The position numbers and the translations under genes are program-made. From Marinibacterium sp050389775 (GTDB lineage: Bacteria; Pseudomonadota; Alphaproteobacteria; Rhodobacterales; Rhodobacteraceae): 64,000 bases of DNA. Shown piece by piece: positions 41,136 to 51,213 of the stretch. The stretch covers positions 496,001-560,000 of the forward strand of contig NZ_CP177144.1 of the NCBI RefSeq assembly GCF_050389775.1, written 5' to 3'. Below the pieces are notes generated by a model. It made no database searches. It was not told the origin of the DNA and saw only the letters and a program-made list of their open reading frames with translations. Positions within the stretch are counted from its first letter, which is position 1; every line of letters begins with the position of its first letter.

Positions 41136-41195
41136 ATCACCCAATCACCCAATCACCCAATCACCCAATCACCCAATCACCCAATCACCCAATCA
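41136..41195. repeat. Tandem repeat of 8 bases, seven perfect copies
   Basis: ATCACCCA is repeated seven times without a mismatch (41136-41191) and followed by a partial ATCA. On the minus strand the unit is TGGGTGAT, and the stop codon of the prolyl aminopeptidase gene is formed at the edge of the array. A slippage-prone simple repeat. Confidence 0.95.
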
Positions 41196-42484
41196 AACCG
41201 GCATCCGGTGCACCATGTCCAGCAGGCGCCCGAAGACGGCGGGGGATTTCCTGACACCGTCGTGCTCAAACTCGTTGGTCACCCAGCAGGCGCAATTGCC
41301 CAGGGCCTCGGCGGTGTCGAGCGACAGGCCGGCATCGACATACATGTCGTCGTGATAGACAATCGCCGCCACCGGCACGTCGTTCGCGGCCAGCACCGCC
41401 GGATCATGCAGCTGCCGCGCGAAGGGCCGTTCGGCCAGCAGCTCCACCGCCCCCCGGAAGCCACGCAGGGCGCGGATCTCTTCGAACATCCAGGGAAACA
41501 TCATCTCGCCGGTGAAAAGCAGCGGGCGGGCCGACGGATCAAAGGCCGGATGCTCGGCACGCACCCGTTCGGCGGCCCAGCGGGTGCGCGCGCCGTTCTG
41601 GGCATAGATGCTTTCCTGCAACGCCACGAACAGCGGGTTGCCGGCAAAGGACGTGGCCGCCATGACCTGGCTCAGAAAGGCCTCGGACAGGCCGCTTTCG
41701 GCATCGGGGTCAAAGGCCTCGTCCATCATCCACAACACGTTCTCGAACCCCGGGGCCATGCCGAAATCCAGCCCCAGCGTCTGGAACCGCCGGACCGTCA
41801 GCACGTCGCCATCGGGCAGGACCGGCGCCCGGCTGTCGATCAGATCGGCGATCCGCGCGGCCATGTCGACGGCATGGGGATAGCGCCGGGCGAACCGCCG
41901 GTTCTTGGCGGCGACGCGCGGATAGGTGCGGCGATAGACATCCTCGGCCGTGGCGCTCAGCCCGGCCAGCCCGCCGGTCACGAGGCAGGCATCGAGCGCC
42001 TCGGGAAAGACCGAGAGGTAATGCAGGGTCAGAAAGCCGCCATAGCTCTGGCCCAGCGTCGTCCATGTCGCGCCGCCATAGACCCGGGCGCGGATGTGTT
42101 CGCAATCGCGGATGATCGCATCGGTGCCGAAACAGGCCAGGTAATCGGCCCCCTCGGCTGCCGTCATCGCGCCCATGCGGTTGGCCGTCACCGGGGTTGA
42201 CCGGCCGGTGCCGCGCTGGTCCAGCAGGACGACGCGGAACCGCTTCAGTGCCTCGCCGAGCCAGGGCGGATCGCCCGCGCCGGGGCGCGGTGATTTCCCG
42301 CCCGGCCCGCCTTGCAGGAAGACCAGCAGGGGCAGATCCTCGTGCCGCCGCTCGGGGTCGCTGACCTCGCGCAGGAAGACCTGGATCGTGGCGCCTTCGG
42401 GCGCGGACCAGTCGAGCGGCACATCGAGGGACATCTCGCGGATGAACCCGGCGGGGCCGAGATAGGACGGCCCGTGTCGCAGGC

Positions 42485-42488
<4 letters not shown>
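41193..42488 (-). CDS. Alpha/beta hydrolase, prolyl aminopeptidase type (S33)
   Basis: A 431-residue cytoplasmic hydrolase. The oxyanion-loop motif is LVFLQGGPGGKSPRPG, the catalytic Ser lies in TTLGQSYGGFLTLHYL, and the late NEFEHDGVR supplies the His; DQRGTGRST is a further signature of the long prolyl aminopeptidase group (about 425 residues). Such enzymes remove N-terminal Pro, and some accept Hyp. Its ATG overlaps the ABC ATPase stop codon (ATGA), so it is the last gene of the arabinoside importer operon. Its context with GH127 and hydroxyproline genes suggests release of Hyp or Pro from small glycopeptides (inference). The stop codon abuts an 8-base tandem repeat. Confidence 0.82.
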
Positions 42489-43579
<1,091 letters not shown>

Positions 43580-43582
43580 GTC

Positions 43583-45511
43583 TCAGCGCTCCATCATCCA
43601 GACCAGCATGCCACCTTCTTCGCGGTTGGCCCACAGGTGATAGGGAATGGCCGTGAAGGTGACCGGCTCGGTCACCGGTTTTGCACCCCGGTAGAGCACG
43701 CCGTCCCATTCGCCGGCATCCATCCGCAGCGCCGGGCCGGTCAGCACGGTGGCCCCGCCCAGCAGGTCGGGGCGGTACTCGGCCTGATAGGCATCGGCAT
43801 CGCTCAGGACCAGGTGCTGGGGCGCCACGCCGACATCGGCCTGTTCGACGCAATAGACCATCGGCCCGCGCTTGAGCGCAACGCGTCCGGCGTTCTCGGT
43901 GGCATCGGGATGGGCATAGATCCGTTCGACGGGCATCGGCAGGTGCAGCGCGACGGTGTCGCCGGCCGCCCATGTCCGGGTGATCGTGGCATAGCCCCGC
44001 TCGGTCACCCCGGCCAGGTCGACCGCCTCGCCGTTGACGGCCAGCCGCGCGCCCTTGCACCAGCCCGGAATGCGCAGCGACAGGGCAAATTCGGCCGGGG
44101 CCGCCGGGTCGATGGCCAGGGTGATGTCGCTGTCCCAGGGGTAATCGGTGGTCTGGGTCACGGTCACGTCGGTGCCGCCAAGCGCCAGGGCCACGCTGTT
44201 GTCGGAATAGAGATGCACCGCCAGGGCGTTGTCCTTGGCCGTGTAGTGGTAGGACCCGATCGACGCGATGAAACGGGCGATATTGGTCGGACAGCAGGGG
44301 CAGTAATGCCATTTCCAGCGCCGGTGCTGGCCGTGGCTTTCCAGCGGGTTCTCGTAGAAATACGACTGGCCATCCAGCCCGATGCCCGACAGCGCCCCGT
44401 TGAACGCCACCAGTTCGAGAATGTCGGTATAGCGCGCATCCAGCACCGTCTGGGCCATGCGATGGGTCCAGAAGCCCAGGGCGATCGACGCGCAGGTCTC
44501 GGCATATGCGGTTTCGTTGGGCAGGTCGTATGCGCGGGTGAAACCTTCGTTGTCCTTTGACGACCCGATGCCCCCGGTCACGTAAAGCAGCCTGGAGGTC
44601 AGGTGACCAAAGAGCGTTTCCAGGGCATTGCGCAGGGTGTCGTCGCCGGTCTCGAAGGCCAGGTCGGCCATGGCCGAGAAGAGATAGGTCGCGCGCACGG
44701 CGTGGCCCTCGACCTCGGTCTGTTCGCGCACGGGCTTGTGGGCCTGGCTGTAGGCATAGGTTTCAAAGATGTAGTCACCGGGCTCTTCACCGCGCCGGCG
44801 GGCCTCGTCGTCGAAATAGGACGGCATCTGCCCGCGCTCGTCGACGAAGAAGGACGCCTGTTTCAGGTGCCGTTCGTCGCCGGTGACCTTGTAGAGCTTG
44901 ATCAGCGCCAGTTCGATTTCCTCGTGGGCATCATAGCCGCGCAGCTTGCCGTCCTCGGTGCCGAAGGTGTCGATGATGTGGTCGACGCATTTCGACATGA
45001 CATCCAGAAACTTGCGCTTGCCGGTCGCCTCGTAATAGGCCACCGCGCCTTCCAGCAGGTGACCCATCGAATACATCTCGTGCAGGTCGCGCAGGTTGGT
45101 CCAGCGCTTTTCCGGCTCGCGGCGGATGAACCAGGAATTCAGGTAGCCGTCGGGCATCTGGCCTTCGTCCAGCCGGTCGACGATGCCGTCGATCTTGGCC
45201 TCGATATCGGCGTTGCGCTGGTATTTCAGCATGTAGGACGCGGCTTCGATCCACTTGCCGAAATCGCTGTCGAAGAAATGCTGCATCGACAGGCCCGAGG
45301 GCTGGATCGGGCGGGCCAGCGGGCCGGCGGGCGATTTGAAATCCAGCACTTCGAGGAATTTCTCTTCTTCCAGCCGCATGTACTGGGTCGGCACGGTCAC
45401 GTCGCGGACGGTGTCATGCCAGGGCTTCCAGAACCCGCGGGAAAACTGGACCGACGCGTGATCGACCGGGACGTAACGGGAAGCGGCAAGGCCTTTGGGC
45501 TGCGTGTTCAT
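43583..45511 (-). CDS. GH127 beta-L-arabinofuranosidase
   Basis: A 642-residue glycoside hydrolase of family 127 (formerly DUF1680), like Bifidobacterium HypBA1, which removes beta-L-arabinofuranose from hydroxyproline-linked arabino-oligosaccharides. The active-site residues line up well: E322 in KDNEGF, E338 and C340 in YAETC, and the Cys pair at about 406-407 in CPCCPTN (zinc-bound nucleophile region). No signal peptide is present, so it acts in the cytoplasm after import. It is encoded inside an ABC importer operon, just upstream of a hydroxyproline catabolic operon by genome order. Start at 45511, 9 bases from the permease stop. Confidence 0.93.
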   Translation of the reverse strand: MNTQPKGLAASRYVPVDHASVQFSRGFWKPWHDTVRDVTVPTQYMRLEEEKFLEVLDFKSPAGPLARPIQPSGLSMQHFFDSDFGKWIEAASYMLKYQRNADIEAKIDGIVDRLDEGQMPDGYLNSWFIRREPEKRWTNLRDLHEMYSMGHLLEGAVAYYEATGKRKFLDVMSKCVDHIIDTFGTEDGKLRGYDAHEEIELALIKLYKVTGDERHLKQASFFVDERGQMPSYFDDEARRRGEEPGDYIFETYAYSQAHKPVREQTEVEGHAVRATYLFSAMADLAFETGDDTLRNALETLFGHLTSRLLYVTGGIGSSKDNEGFTRAYDLPNETAYAETCASIALGFWTHRMAQTVLDARYTDILELVAFNGALSGIGLDGQSYFYENPLESHGQHRRWKWHYCPCCPTNIARFIASIGSYHYTAKDNALAVHLYSDNSVALALGGTDVTVTQTTDYPWDSDITLAIDPAAPAEFALSLRIPGWCKGARLAVNGEAVDLAGVTERGYATITRTWAAGDTVALHLPMPVERIYAHPDATENAGRVALKRGPMVYCVEQADVGVAPQHLVLSDADAYQAEYRPDLLGGATVLTGPALRMDAGEWDGVLYRGAKPVTEPVTFTAIPYHLWANREEGGMLVWMMER

Positions 45512-45520
45512 CGGGATACC

Positions 45521-46414
45521 TTATTTCACCGCGCCGGCGACCAGGCCGCGCACGTAGTAACGTTGAAGGGTCAGGAAAAGCAGGATGCAGGGCACCATGG
45601 TGATGGTGATGCCGGCCTGCAGCGCGCCCCAGTCGATCATGCCGCGAATGCCGGTGGTCACGTTGACCAGCATGACGGGCAGCGAGAATTTCTCTTCCTG
45701 GCTGAGAAAGATCAGGGCGGCGAGGAATTCGTTCCACGAATTGAGAAAGGCGAACATGGCCACCGTCGCCACGCCGGGGAGCGCAAGCGGCAGGGTGATG
45801 CGCCGCATCAGCGACCATTGCGACGCCCCGTCGATCCGCGCGCTTTCGATCAGGGCCTTGGGCACGGCATCGAAGGCATTGCGCATCATGAAGATCGAGA
45901 ACGGCAGCTGGAACGTCACGTAGATCAGCACCAGCCCGTTCAGGCTGTTGGCCAGGCGCAGCTTGACCAGGATCAGGAAGAGCGGCGTCAGGATCGACTG
46001 GAAGGGGATCATCATCGTCGCCAGGATGACGACGAACAGCAGGTTCTGGCCCGGAAAGCGGAACTTGGAAAAGCCATAGCCGGCGGGCACGGCAACCAGC
46101 AGGGTCACGATGACCGTGCCGATGGCCAGGTAGAGCGAATTGCCGACAAAGCTCCACAGCCCGTCGCCGACGGTGTCGAGGTTGCGGTAATTGTCCAGCG
46201 AGAACGCCCGCGGGATCAGGCGCACCGGGTCCGACAGGGTCTCGGCCGGCAGCTTGAACGAATTGGCAACCGACCAGACGATGGGCATGATGAAGATGCC
46301 GGCAATGGCAAAGCCCACGATGATGTAGATCGCCCGCTTGACGTAATCGCTGGCCGGGGGGGCATCGAGCGGCAGCTCGTCCACGGCCGTGGCGCTGAGG
46401 GTCGCGTCGCTCAT
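45521..46414 (-). CDS. ABC sugar permease (MalG type)
   Basis: A 297-residue inner-membrane protein with about six helices. The cytoplasmic EAA loop is ESARIDGASQWSLMRRI followed by TLPLALPG, and the protein ends with LTLQRYYVRGLVAGAVK, typical of carbohydrate permeases of this group. The ATG at 46414 lies 4 bases past the stop of the partner permease. Together they form the channel for the binding protein at 47442-48680. Confidence 0.93.
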   Translation of the reverse strand: MSDATLSATAVDELPLDAPPASDYVKRAIYIIVGFAIAGIFIMPIVWSVANSFKLPAETLSDPVRLIPRAFSLDNYRNLDTVGDGLWSFVGNSLYLAIGTVIVTLLVAVPAGYGFSKFRFPGQNLLFVVILATMMIPFQSILTPLFLILVKLRLANSLNGLVLIYVTFQLPFSIFMMRNAFDAVPKALIESARIDGASQWSLMRRITLPLALPGVATVAMFAFLNSWNEFLAALIFLSQEEKFSLPVMLVNVTTGIRGMIDWGALQAGITITMVPCILLFLTLQRYYVRGLVAGAVK

Positions 46415-46418
46415 GGGG

Positions 46419-47345
46419 TTACTCCTGCGTCTTGCGGAAGTTGACGATGGCCATCTGCATGGCGCTGATCGCAACGAGGATGACCAGCAGAACCATCGAC
46501 ATCGCCGAGCCATAGCCCAGCCGGTAGGACGAGAAGCTTTGCAGGTAGATCGAGAACACCGCCGTCACGGTCGAATTGCGCGGGCCGCCCTGGGTGATGA
46601 TGAAGAACTGGTCGAAGGCCAGCATCGACCAGGTGACGTTGAGCACCAGCGCGAGGATGATCGAATTGCGCATCAGGGGCAGCGTCACGCGGATGAAACG
46701 CGACAGCGGCCCGGCGCCGTCGATCTTGGCGGCTTCGGTCACGTCGTCGGGCACCGATTGCAGGCCGGTCAGCAGGATGACCATGGTAAAGCCGGCCTGT
46801 TTCCAGACGACCATCATGATCACGACGATCAGCGCGGGCCAGAAGCTTTCGGTCGGGCGCGGCGCGGCATCGACCAGGCCGGAGCGCAGCAGCAGGTCGG
46901 CAAAGACCCCGTTGTCGGGATTGAGCAGCCAGGTCCACAGCGTGGCCGCCGCCCCGAAGCCGATGACAACGGGCATGAAATAGATCGTGCGGAAGAACCC
47001 GGCGATGCGCAGCGGCCGGTCGACCAGCAGGGCCAGCGGAAAGGCCACCAGGAAGATCGCCGAGGTCACCAGGACGGTATAAAGCGCCGTGAAGCGGATC
47101 GATTTCCAGAACCGCCGGTCGGTCATCAGCTCGGAGAAGTTCTCCAGCCCGATCCACCGGGGCTGGCCCAGCAGCGGCCAGTTGTGAAAGCTCATCCAGA
47201 CGGTCATGCCGAGCGGCAAGAGGAACAGCAGCCCGATGAACAGCAGGCTGGGCGTGATGAGCGCCATCCCCAGCCATTGATGCGGCTCCTGGGTGATGAC
47301 GGGCGGCTCTTCCGGCGAAGGGCCTGGGCCGGGTTGATCGCTCAT
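46419..47345 (-). CDS. ABC sugar permease (MalF/UgpA type)
   Basis: A 308-residue permease with six helices. The cytoplasmic N-terminus is Pro-rich (SDQPGPGPSPEEPPVITQEPHQW). The EAA loop reads TEAAKIDGAGPLSRFIRV. FFIITQGGPRNST is the usual C-terminal motif of sugar permeases. The ATG at 47345 was chosen over longer open frame because upstream sequence is non-protein-like. Same operon as the binding protein, 96 bases upstream. Confidence 0.92.
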   Translation of the reverse strand: MSDQPGPGPSPEEPPVITQEPHQWLGMALITPSLLFIGLLFLLPLGMTVWMSFHNWPLLGQPRWIGLENFSELMTDRRFWKSIRFTALYTVLVTSAIFLVAFPLALLVDRPLRIAGFFRTIYFMPVVIGFGAAATLWTWLLNPDNGVFADLLLRSGLVDAAPRPTESFWPALIVVIMMVVWKQAGFTMVILLTGLQSVPDDVTEAAKIDGAGPLSRFIRVTLPLMRNSIILALVLNVTWSMLAFDQFFIITQGGPRNSTVTAVFSIYLQSFSSYRLGYGSAMSMVLLVILVAISAMQMAIVNFRKTQE

Positions 47346-47441
47346 GATGCGGGACCACTCATGCTGTGACCGGCGGGGCCGGCCAAGGAAGGGATGCCGG
47401 CAACGCGAGGCTGCCGGCATGATGCGCGGATGGGGCGCGGA

Positions 47442-48680
47442 TCAGGGGTTGGTGCGCTTGAGGATCTGCTCGAACCGCTCCGATGCGGTGTCGATGGCGC
47501 CATCGACATCGCCGTCGAAGATCCCGGTTTCCAGCATTTCCAGCCAGGGACCGGTCAGCGAGACGAAGAGCTCGTCATTGGCATAGGTATAGGGGGTCCG
47601 GCCGGATTTGAGCACATCATAGGCGATCAGGTTGCGCGGATCGAAATCGGCATAGGCCACGTCGGCAATATCGGTCCGCGAGGGCATGCCCGACAGCTCG
47701 GTGATCAGCACCTGCTGTTCCGGCTCCAGGTAGAACTGGATGAAATCCTCGACCAGCGCCTTCTGGCCGTCCGAGATCCCCTTGACCATCGTGACGTCGT
47801 CGCCGCCGGCAAAGGTGGCCTGGCCGCCCGTCGGCCCGGGGATCGGCGCGATGTCGAAATTTACGTCCGGATAATTGGCCGTCAGCAGGTTCACGATGTA
47901 GGAACCCGACATCAGGATGCCGACCTGGCCCGAGGCAAAGGCCTCGACCGCGGCATTGCCGTTGCCCGAACGCGTGGTCGGATGGGTGGCGCCGGCCGCC
48001 CACATGTCGGCATAAAGCTGCAGCGTTTCGCGCATGGCCGGGGTGTCGACCGTCTGTTCGCGGCCGTCGTCCGACAGGATGTCATCGCCCGCCGCCCAGA
48101 TGTGCGGCATGAAATCATAGACCATCCACGAGCCCGAATTGCCCACGTACATGAAGCCGTAGGTCTCGTCGCCCAGCGCGCCGATCTTGATCGCCGCATC
48201 CTTGATGCCTTCGAGCGAGCCCAGCGTTTCGGGGTCGACCCCGGCTTCGGCCAGCATGTCGGTGTTGTAGACGATGACCGAGGCATCGGGCGTCAGCGGC
48301 ACGCCGTATTTCTTGCCTTCGTAGGTGCCCAGCCGGATGTGCGAGGGCGACAGGGCGTCGGCATAGGGCAGACCGTCGATGAAGCCGGTCATGTCTTCCA
48401 GCATGCCCGCGGCCGCGAAGGTCGGCATGTAGATCAGGTCCATCGCCACCGCGGCCGGGGCCGCGCCGCCGGCCAGGGCCGCGCCCAGCTTGGGCACCAT
48501 CTGTTCGGCGACCACGGGCACGACGTCGATCTTGTCGTCGTGGCTGTCGTTGTAGCGGGTGGCCAGCTCTTCGAGGATGGGCGCCGTGCTGGTGCGCACC
48601 CAGATGCTGACCTCTTCTGCGCTGGCCAGCGTCGCGGTGACCGAGAGAGCGGCCACGGAAACCAAAGTAAATGCCTTCAT
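47442..48680 (-). CDS. ABC sugar-binding protein (family 1)
   Basis: A 412-residue periplasmic receptor. Signal peptide: MKAFTLVSVAALSVTATLASA, cut before EEVSIWVR. The mature protein has the sugar-binding (SBP_bac_1) pattern, including ATRYNDSHDDKIDVV, NTDMLAEAGVDPE, VEAFASGQVGILMSG and GGDDVTMVKG. First gene of the importer-GH127-peptidase operon; the ligand is predicted to be a beta-L-arabinofuranoside, possibly linked to Hyp, from the downstream hydrolase. Confidence 0.93.
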   Translation of the reverse strand: MKAFTLVSVAALSVTATLASAEEVSIWVRTSTAPILEELATRYNDSHDDKIDVVPVVAEQMVPKLGAALAGGAAPAAVAMDLIYMPTFAAAGMLEDMTGFIDGLPYADALSPSHIRLGTYEGKKYGVPLTPDASVIVYNTDMLAEAGVDPETLGSLEGIKDAAIKIGALGDETYGFMYVGNSGSWMVYDFMPHIWAAGDDILSDDGREQTVDTPAMRETLQLYADMWAAGATHPTTRSGNGNAAVEAFASGQVGILMSGSYIVNLLTANYPDVNFDIAPIPGPTGGQATFAGGDDVTMVKGISDGQKALVEDFIQFYLEPEQQVLITELSGMPSRTDIADVAYADFDPRNLIAYDVLKSGRTPYTYANDELFVSLTGPWLEMLETGIFDGDVDGAIDTASERFEQILKRTNP

Positions 48681-48765
48681 GCGGATGAACCTTTCCTGTT
48701 GGTGGCCCCCGGTTTTCTCGGTGCAGGGGTCCCGATGGAGCTGACCTTACGGTTTGAAATTCTCT

Positions 48766-48786
48766 CTGTCTACTATTTGTAGACAG
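48766..48786. promoter_or_regulatory. Inverted repeat upstream of the arabinoside importer operon
   Basis: CTGTCTAC-TATTT-GTAGACAG is a perfect 8-bp inverted repeat with a 5-base AT centre, about 86 bases upstream of the binding-protein start and followed by an AT-rich stretch. TGTC/GACA half-sites also occur at the GntR-controlled hydroxyproline promoter, so the same or a related GntR protein may bind here. Confidence 0.55.
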
Positions 48787-48956
48787 GAAAAATTTATGTG
48801 CCGTCGCGTGATGGATTTTTCATTTTCAAGGCGCTTTTCGATGAAACGGGCGGCCATGTCCGTCGCGCCGGCACCCCGCGTGCGGGTGCCGGGCAGCGCG
48901 TCTGCTCCCTGTGGATTGCCCATGTGCCCGCGCCTCCTCCCGCGCGGGCGGCCGGG

Positions 48957-50231
48957 TCAGCGGCGGCTGAACCGCAGCGGATCGAAGGCGGTGATATCGG
49001 TGTCGGGCGACCGCCCGGCGGCAATCGCGGCGACGATCTCGGCGGTGCCGGCGGATTGGGTCAGCCCCAGGTGGCCATGGCCAAAGGCATAGATCACGCG
49101 GTCCGCCCGCGCCGACCGGCCGATGGCCGGCAGGCTGTCGGGCATCGACGGCCGGAAGCCCATCCAGCGCGTGCCGCCCTGCGGATCGAACCCGGGCAGG
49201 AAGTCCCGCGCCTTGCGCACCAGCACATCCGACCGGTCGTAATTGGGCGGCAGCTCCAGCCCGCCCAGCTCGACCGCGCCGCCCACCCGCACGCCCGCAC
49301 CGATGCGCGAGATGACAAAGCCGTGGCCGGAAAAGGTCACATGGGTCCGAAGATCAAGATCACAGGCCGGGAAGGTCGTGTTGTAGCCGCGCTCGGTGTC
49401 CAGCGGGATGCGCTCGCCCAGGGTGCGGGCCATCTGGTGCGACCAGGCCCCCGCCCCCACGACAACCTGCGCGGCATTCAGCGTCTCGCCCGCCGTGGTG
49501 ATCGTCACGCCATCCTCGCCCTGCGCCAATCCCTGCACCTCGTCCCGGCGGATCTGGCCGCCAGCCGCGACGAACCGGCCGGCCAGGTGTTCGGTCCAGG
49601 CCCGGGGGTCGGTGACATTCATCCAGTCGGGCGTGAAGCCCGCATGGGTAAAACGCGGTGCCAGGCCGGGCTGGATCTCGGCGATCTCATCGGCGCTTTC
49701 CAACAGCCGGAAGGCCACGCCATTCTGGCGGCGCAGCTCCCAGGCCGGCAGGCTGGCCCGGTATTCCCCCGCCCCTTCATAGACCTGCAACTGACCTTCG
49801 CGCCGGATCAGGGCCTGCCCCTCGACCCGGTCGATCAGCGCCTCGGTCGCCTGGCGCGACAGGTCCATCAGCCGGGCCTGGGCGGCAATCGCCGCCAGGT
49901 GGCGCCGGGGCAGGCTGGCCCGCCAGAAATGATAGAGCCAGGGCATCATCCGCAGCGCATGGGACGGGCGCAGCGACAGCGGCCCCAGCGGATCGAGCAG
50001 CCAGCCCGGCGCCTTGCGCAGGATGCCCGGCGCGGCCAGCGGTTCGATATCGGCAAAGGCAAAGGCCCCGGCATTGCCGCCCGAGGTTTCCTCGGCCACG
50101 CCCTTGCGATCCAGCAGGATGACCTCGTGGCCCTCGCCGATCAGCCGCAGGGCGGCGGTGACCCCGATGATCCCCGCGCCGATGACAACGATCGGACCTG
50201 CTTCAAAGCGCGGCTGCGGGGTCTGGGTCAT
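48957..50231 (-). CDS. D-hydroxyproline dehydrogenase / D-amino acid oxidoreductase (DAO family)
   Basis: A 424-residue FAD-dependent oxidoreductase. The dinucleotide fold is at the N-terminus: IVVIGAGIIGVTAALRLIGEG (about 14-34), with SGGNAGAFAF next. The C-terminal FAD contact is YAFGHGHLGLTQSAGTAEIVAAI. DadA-like single-chain enzymes oxidise D-hydroxyproline to pyrroline-4-hydroxy-2-carboxylate. The neighbouring epimerase and dapA-type deaminase supply and use exactly these compounds, which is the main basis for this substrate. Third gene of the Hyp operon. Confidence 0.83.
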   Translation of the reverse strand: MTQTPQPRFEAGPIVVIGAGIIGVTAALRLIGEGHEVILLDRKGVAEETSGGNAGAFAFADIEPLAAPGILRKAPGWLLDPLGPLSLRPSHALRMMPWLYHFWRASLPRRHLAAIAAQARLMDLSRQATEALIDRVEGQALIRREGQLQVYEGAGEYRASLPAWELRRQNGVAFRLLESADEIAEIQPGLAPRFTHAGFTPDWMNVTDPRAWTEHLAGRFVAAGGQIRRDEVQGLAQGEDGVTITTAGETLNAAQVVVGAGAWSHQMARTLGERIPLDTERGYNTTFPACDLDLRTHVTFSGHGFVISRIGAGVRVGGAVELGGLELPPNYDRSDVLVRKARDFLPGFDPQGGTRWMGFRPSMPDSLPAIGRSARADRVIYAFGHGHLGLTQSAGTAEIVAAIAAGRSPDTDITAFDPLRFSRR

Positions 50232-50266
50232 CCTGTGTCCTGTCCTTGTGTGCCGGTCGCGGGCGG

Positions 50267-51190
50267 TCAGAGGCGGATGCCGTCCCGGAAGGGATCGCCA
50301 TCCTGAAAGATCAGCCGGCTTTCGGCCATCAGGTGGGCCTGGCCGGTGATGCGGGGGATCACGCCGCCCGCCGAGCGCCGGGTATAGGACAGGCGATAGG
50401 CCGAGCCGATCAGGCTTTCCTGCACGATTTCCTCGCCTTCACCCAGTTGGCCCGCCGCCGCCAGGCAGGCCAGCCGCGCCGAACAGCCGGTCCCGCAGGG
50501 CGAGCGGTCGTAGGCATCGTCGGGGCAGAGCACGAAGTTGCGCGACTGCATGCCCGGCGTGTCGGTCGGGCCATAGAACACCACGTGATCCACCACATGG
50601 CCCCCCGGCTTTTCGGCCAGCAGGGCCGTGCGCGTGGCCACGGCCACGTCGGTCAGCTGGCGGATGTTGGCGGGCACCACAGGCACCGGGCCGGGATCGG
50701 CCAGGAAGAACCAATTGCCGCCATAGGCGATGTCACCGGTCACCGGCCCCACCCCGGGCACGTCGATGGTCACCGCCTCGGCCACGCGGCGGGCCTCGAT
50801 ATTGGTCACCGTCACCGTGTTGGCATCATGCAGCTCGACGGTCACGACACCTGCCGGGGTCTCGATACGGTGGCGCCCAAGGCCGATGCGGCCCAGGTGG
50901 TGCAGCGTCACGGCCAGCCCGATGGTGCCATGGCCGCACATGCCTAGCACGGCCGCCACGTCAAAATAGATCACGCCGGTCACGCAGGTCGGATCGGTGG
51001 GCGGCACCATCAGCGCCCCCACCATGGCCACCTGCCCGCGCGGCTCCAGCATCACCGCGCGGTAGGTCTCGCGGTGGCGGTCGGCCAGCAGCGCCGCACG
51101 CTCGCTCAGCGGGCCGGAGCCCAGATCGGGGAACCCGTCGATGATCACCCGTGTCGGCTCTCCGCCGGTATGGCTGTCGATGACATGCAT
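50267..51190 (-). CDS. 4-hydroxyproline 2-epimerase
   Basis: A 307-residue proline racemase-family enzyme. Both catalytic Cys are present: C85 in GMCGHGTIG and C232 in SPCGTGCSA. The Cys pair marks an epimerase or racemase rather than the Thr-containing hydroxyproline dehydratase. The N-terminus VIDSHTGGEPTRV is the family start. It converts trans-4-hydroxy-L-proline to cis-4-hydroxy-D-proline, the first step of bacterial Hyp use. The ATG at 51190 fits the family; a GTG at 51217 that overlaps the preceding stop is an alternative adding nine residues. Confidence 0.92.
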   Translation of the reverse strand: MHVIDSHTGGEPTRVIIDGFPDLGSGPLSERAALLADRHRETYRAVMLEPRGQVAMVGALMVPPTDPTCVTGVIYFDVAAVLGMCGHGTIGLAVTLHHLGRIGLGRHRIETPAGVVTVELHDANTVTVTNIEARRVAEAVTIDVPGVGPVTGDIAYGGNWFFLADPGPVPVVPANIRQLTDVAVATRTALLAEKPGGHVVDHVVFYGPTDTPGMQSRNFVLCPDDAYDRSPCGTGCSARLACLAAAGQLGEGEEIVQESLIGSAYRLSYTRRSAGGVIPRITGQAHLMAESRLIFQDGDPFRDGIRL

Positions 51191-51213
51191 GGCCGTGACC
51201 CGATCGCCCCCGC

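Noticed and set aside
41136..41195. Short direct repeats considered as a CRISPR array
   Set aside because: Units are 8 bases and directly abutting, without spacers, and no cas genes are nearby; it is a simple tandem repeat.
48926..48956. CCTCCTCCC sequence near 48934 as a third cuckoo RNA
   Set aside because: It is a single occurrence without the paired stems and without a second hairpin.
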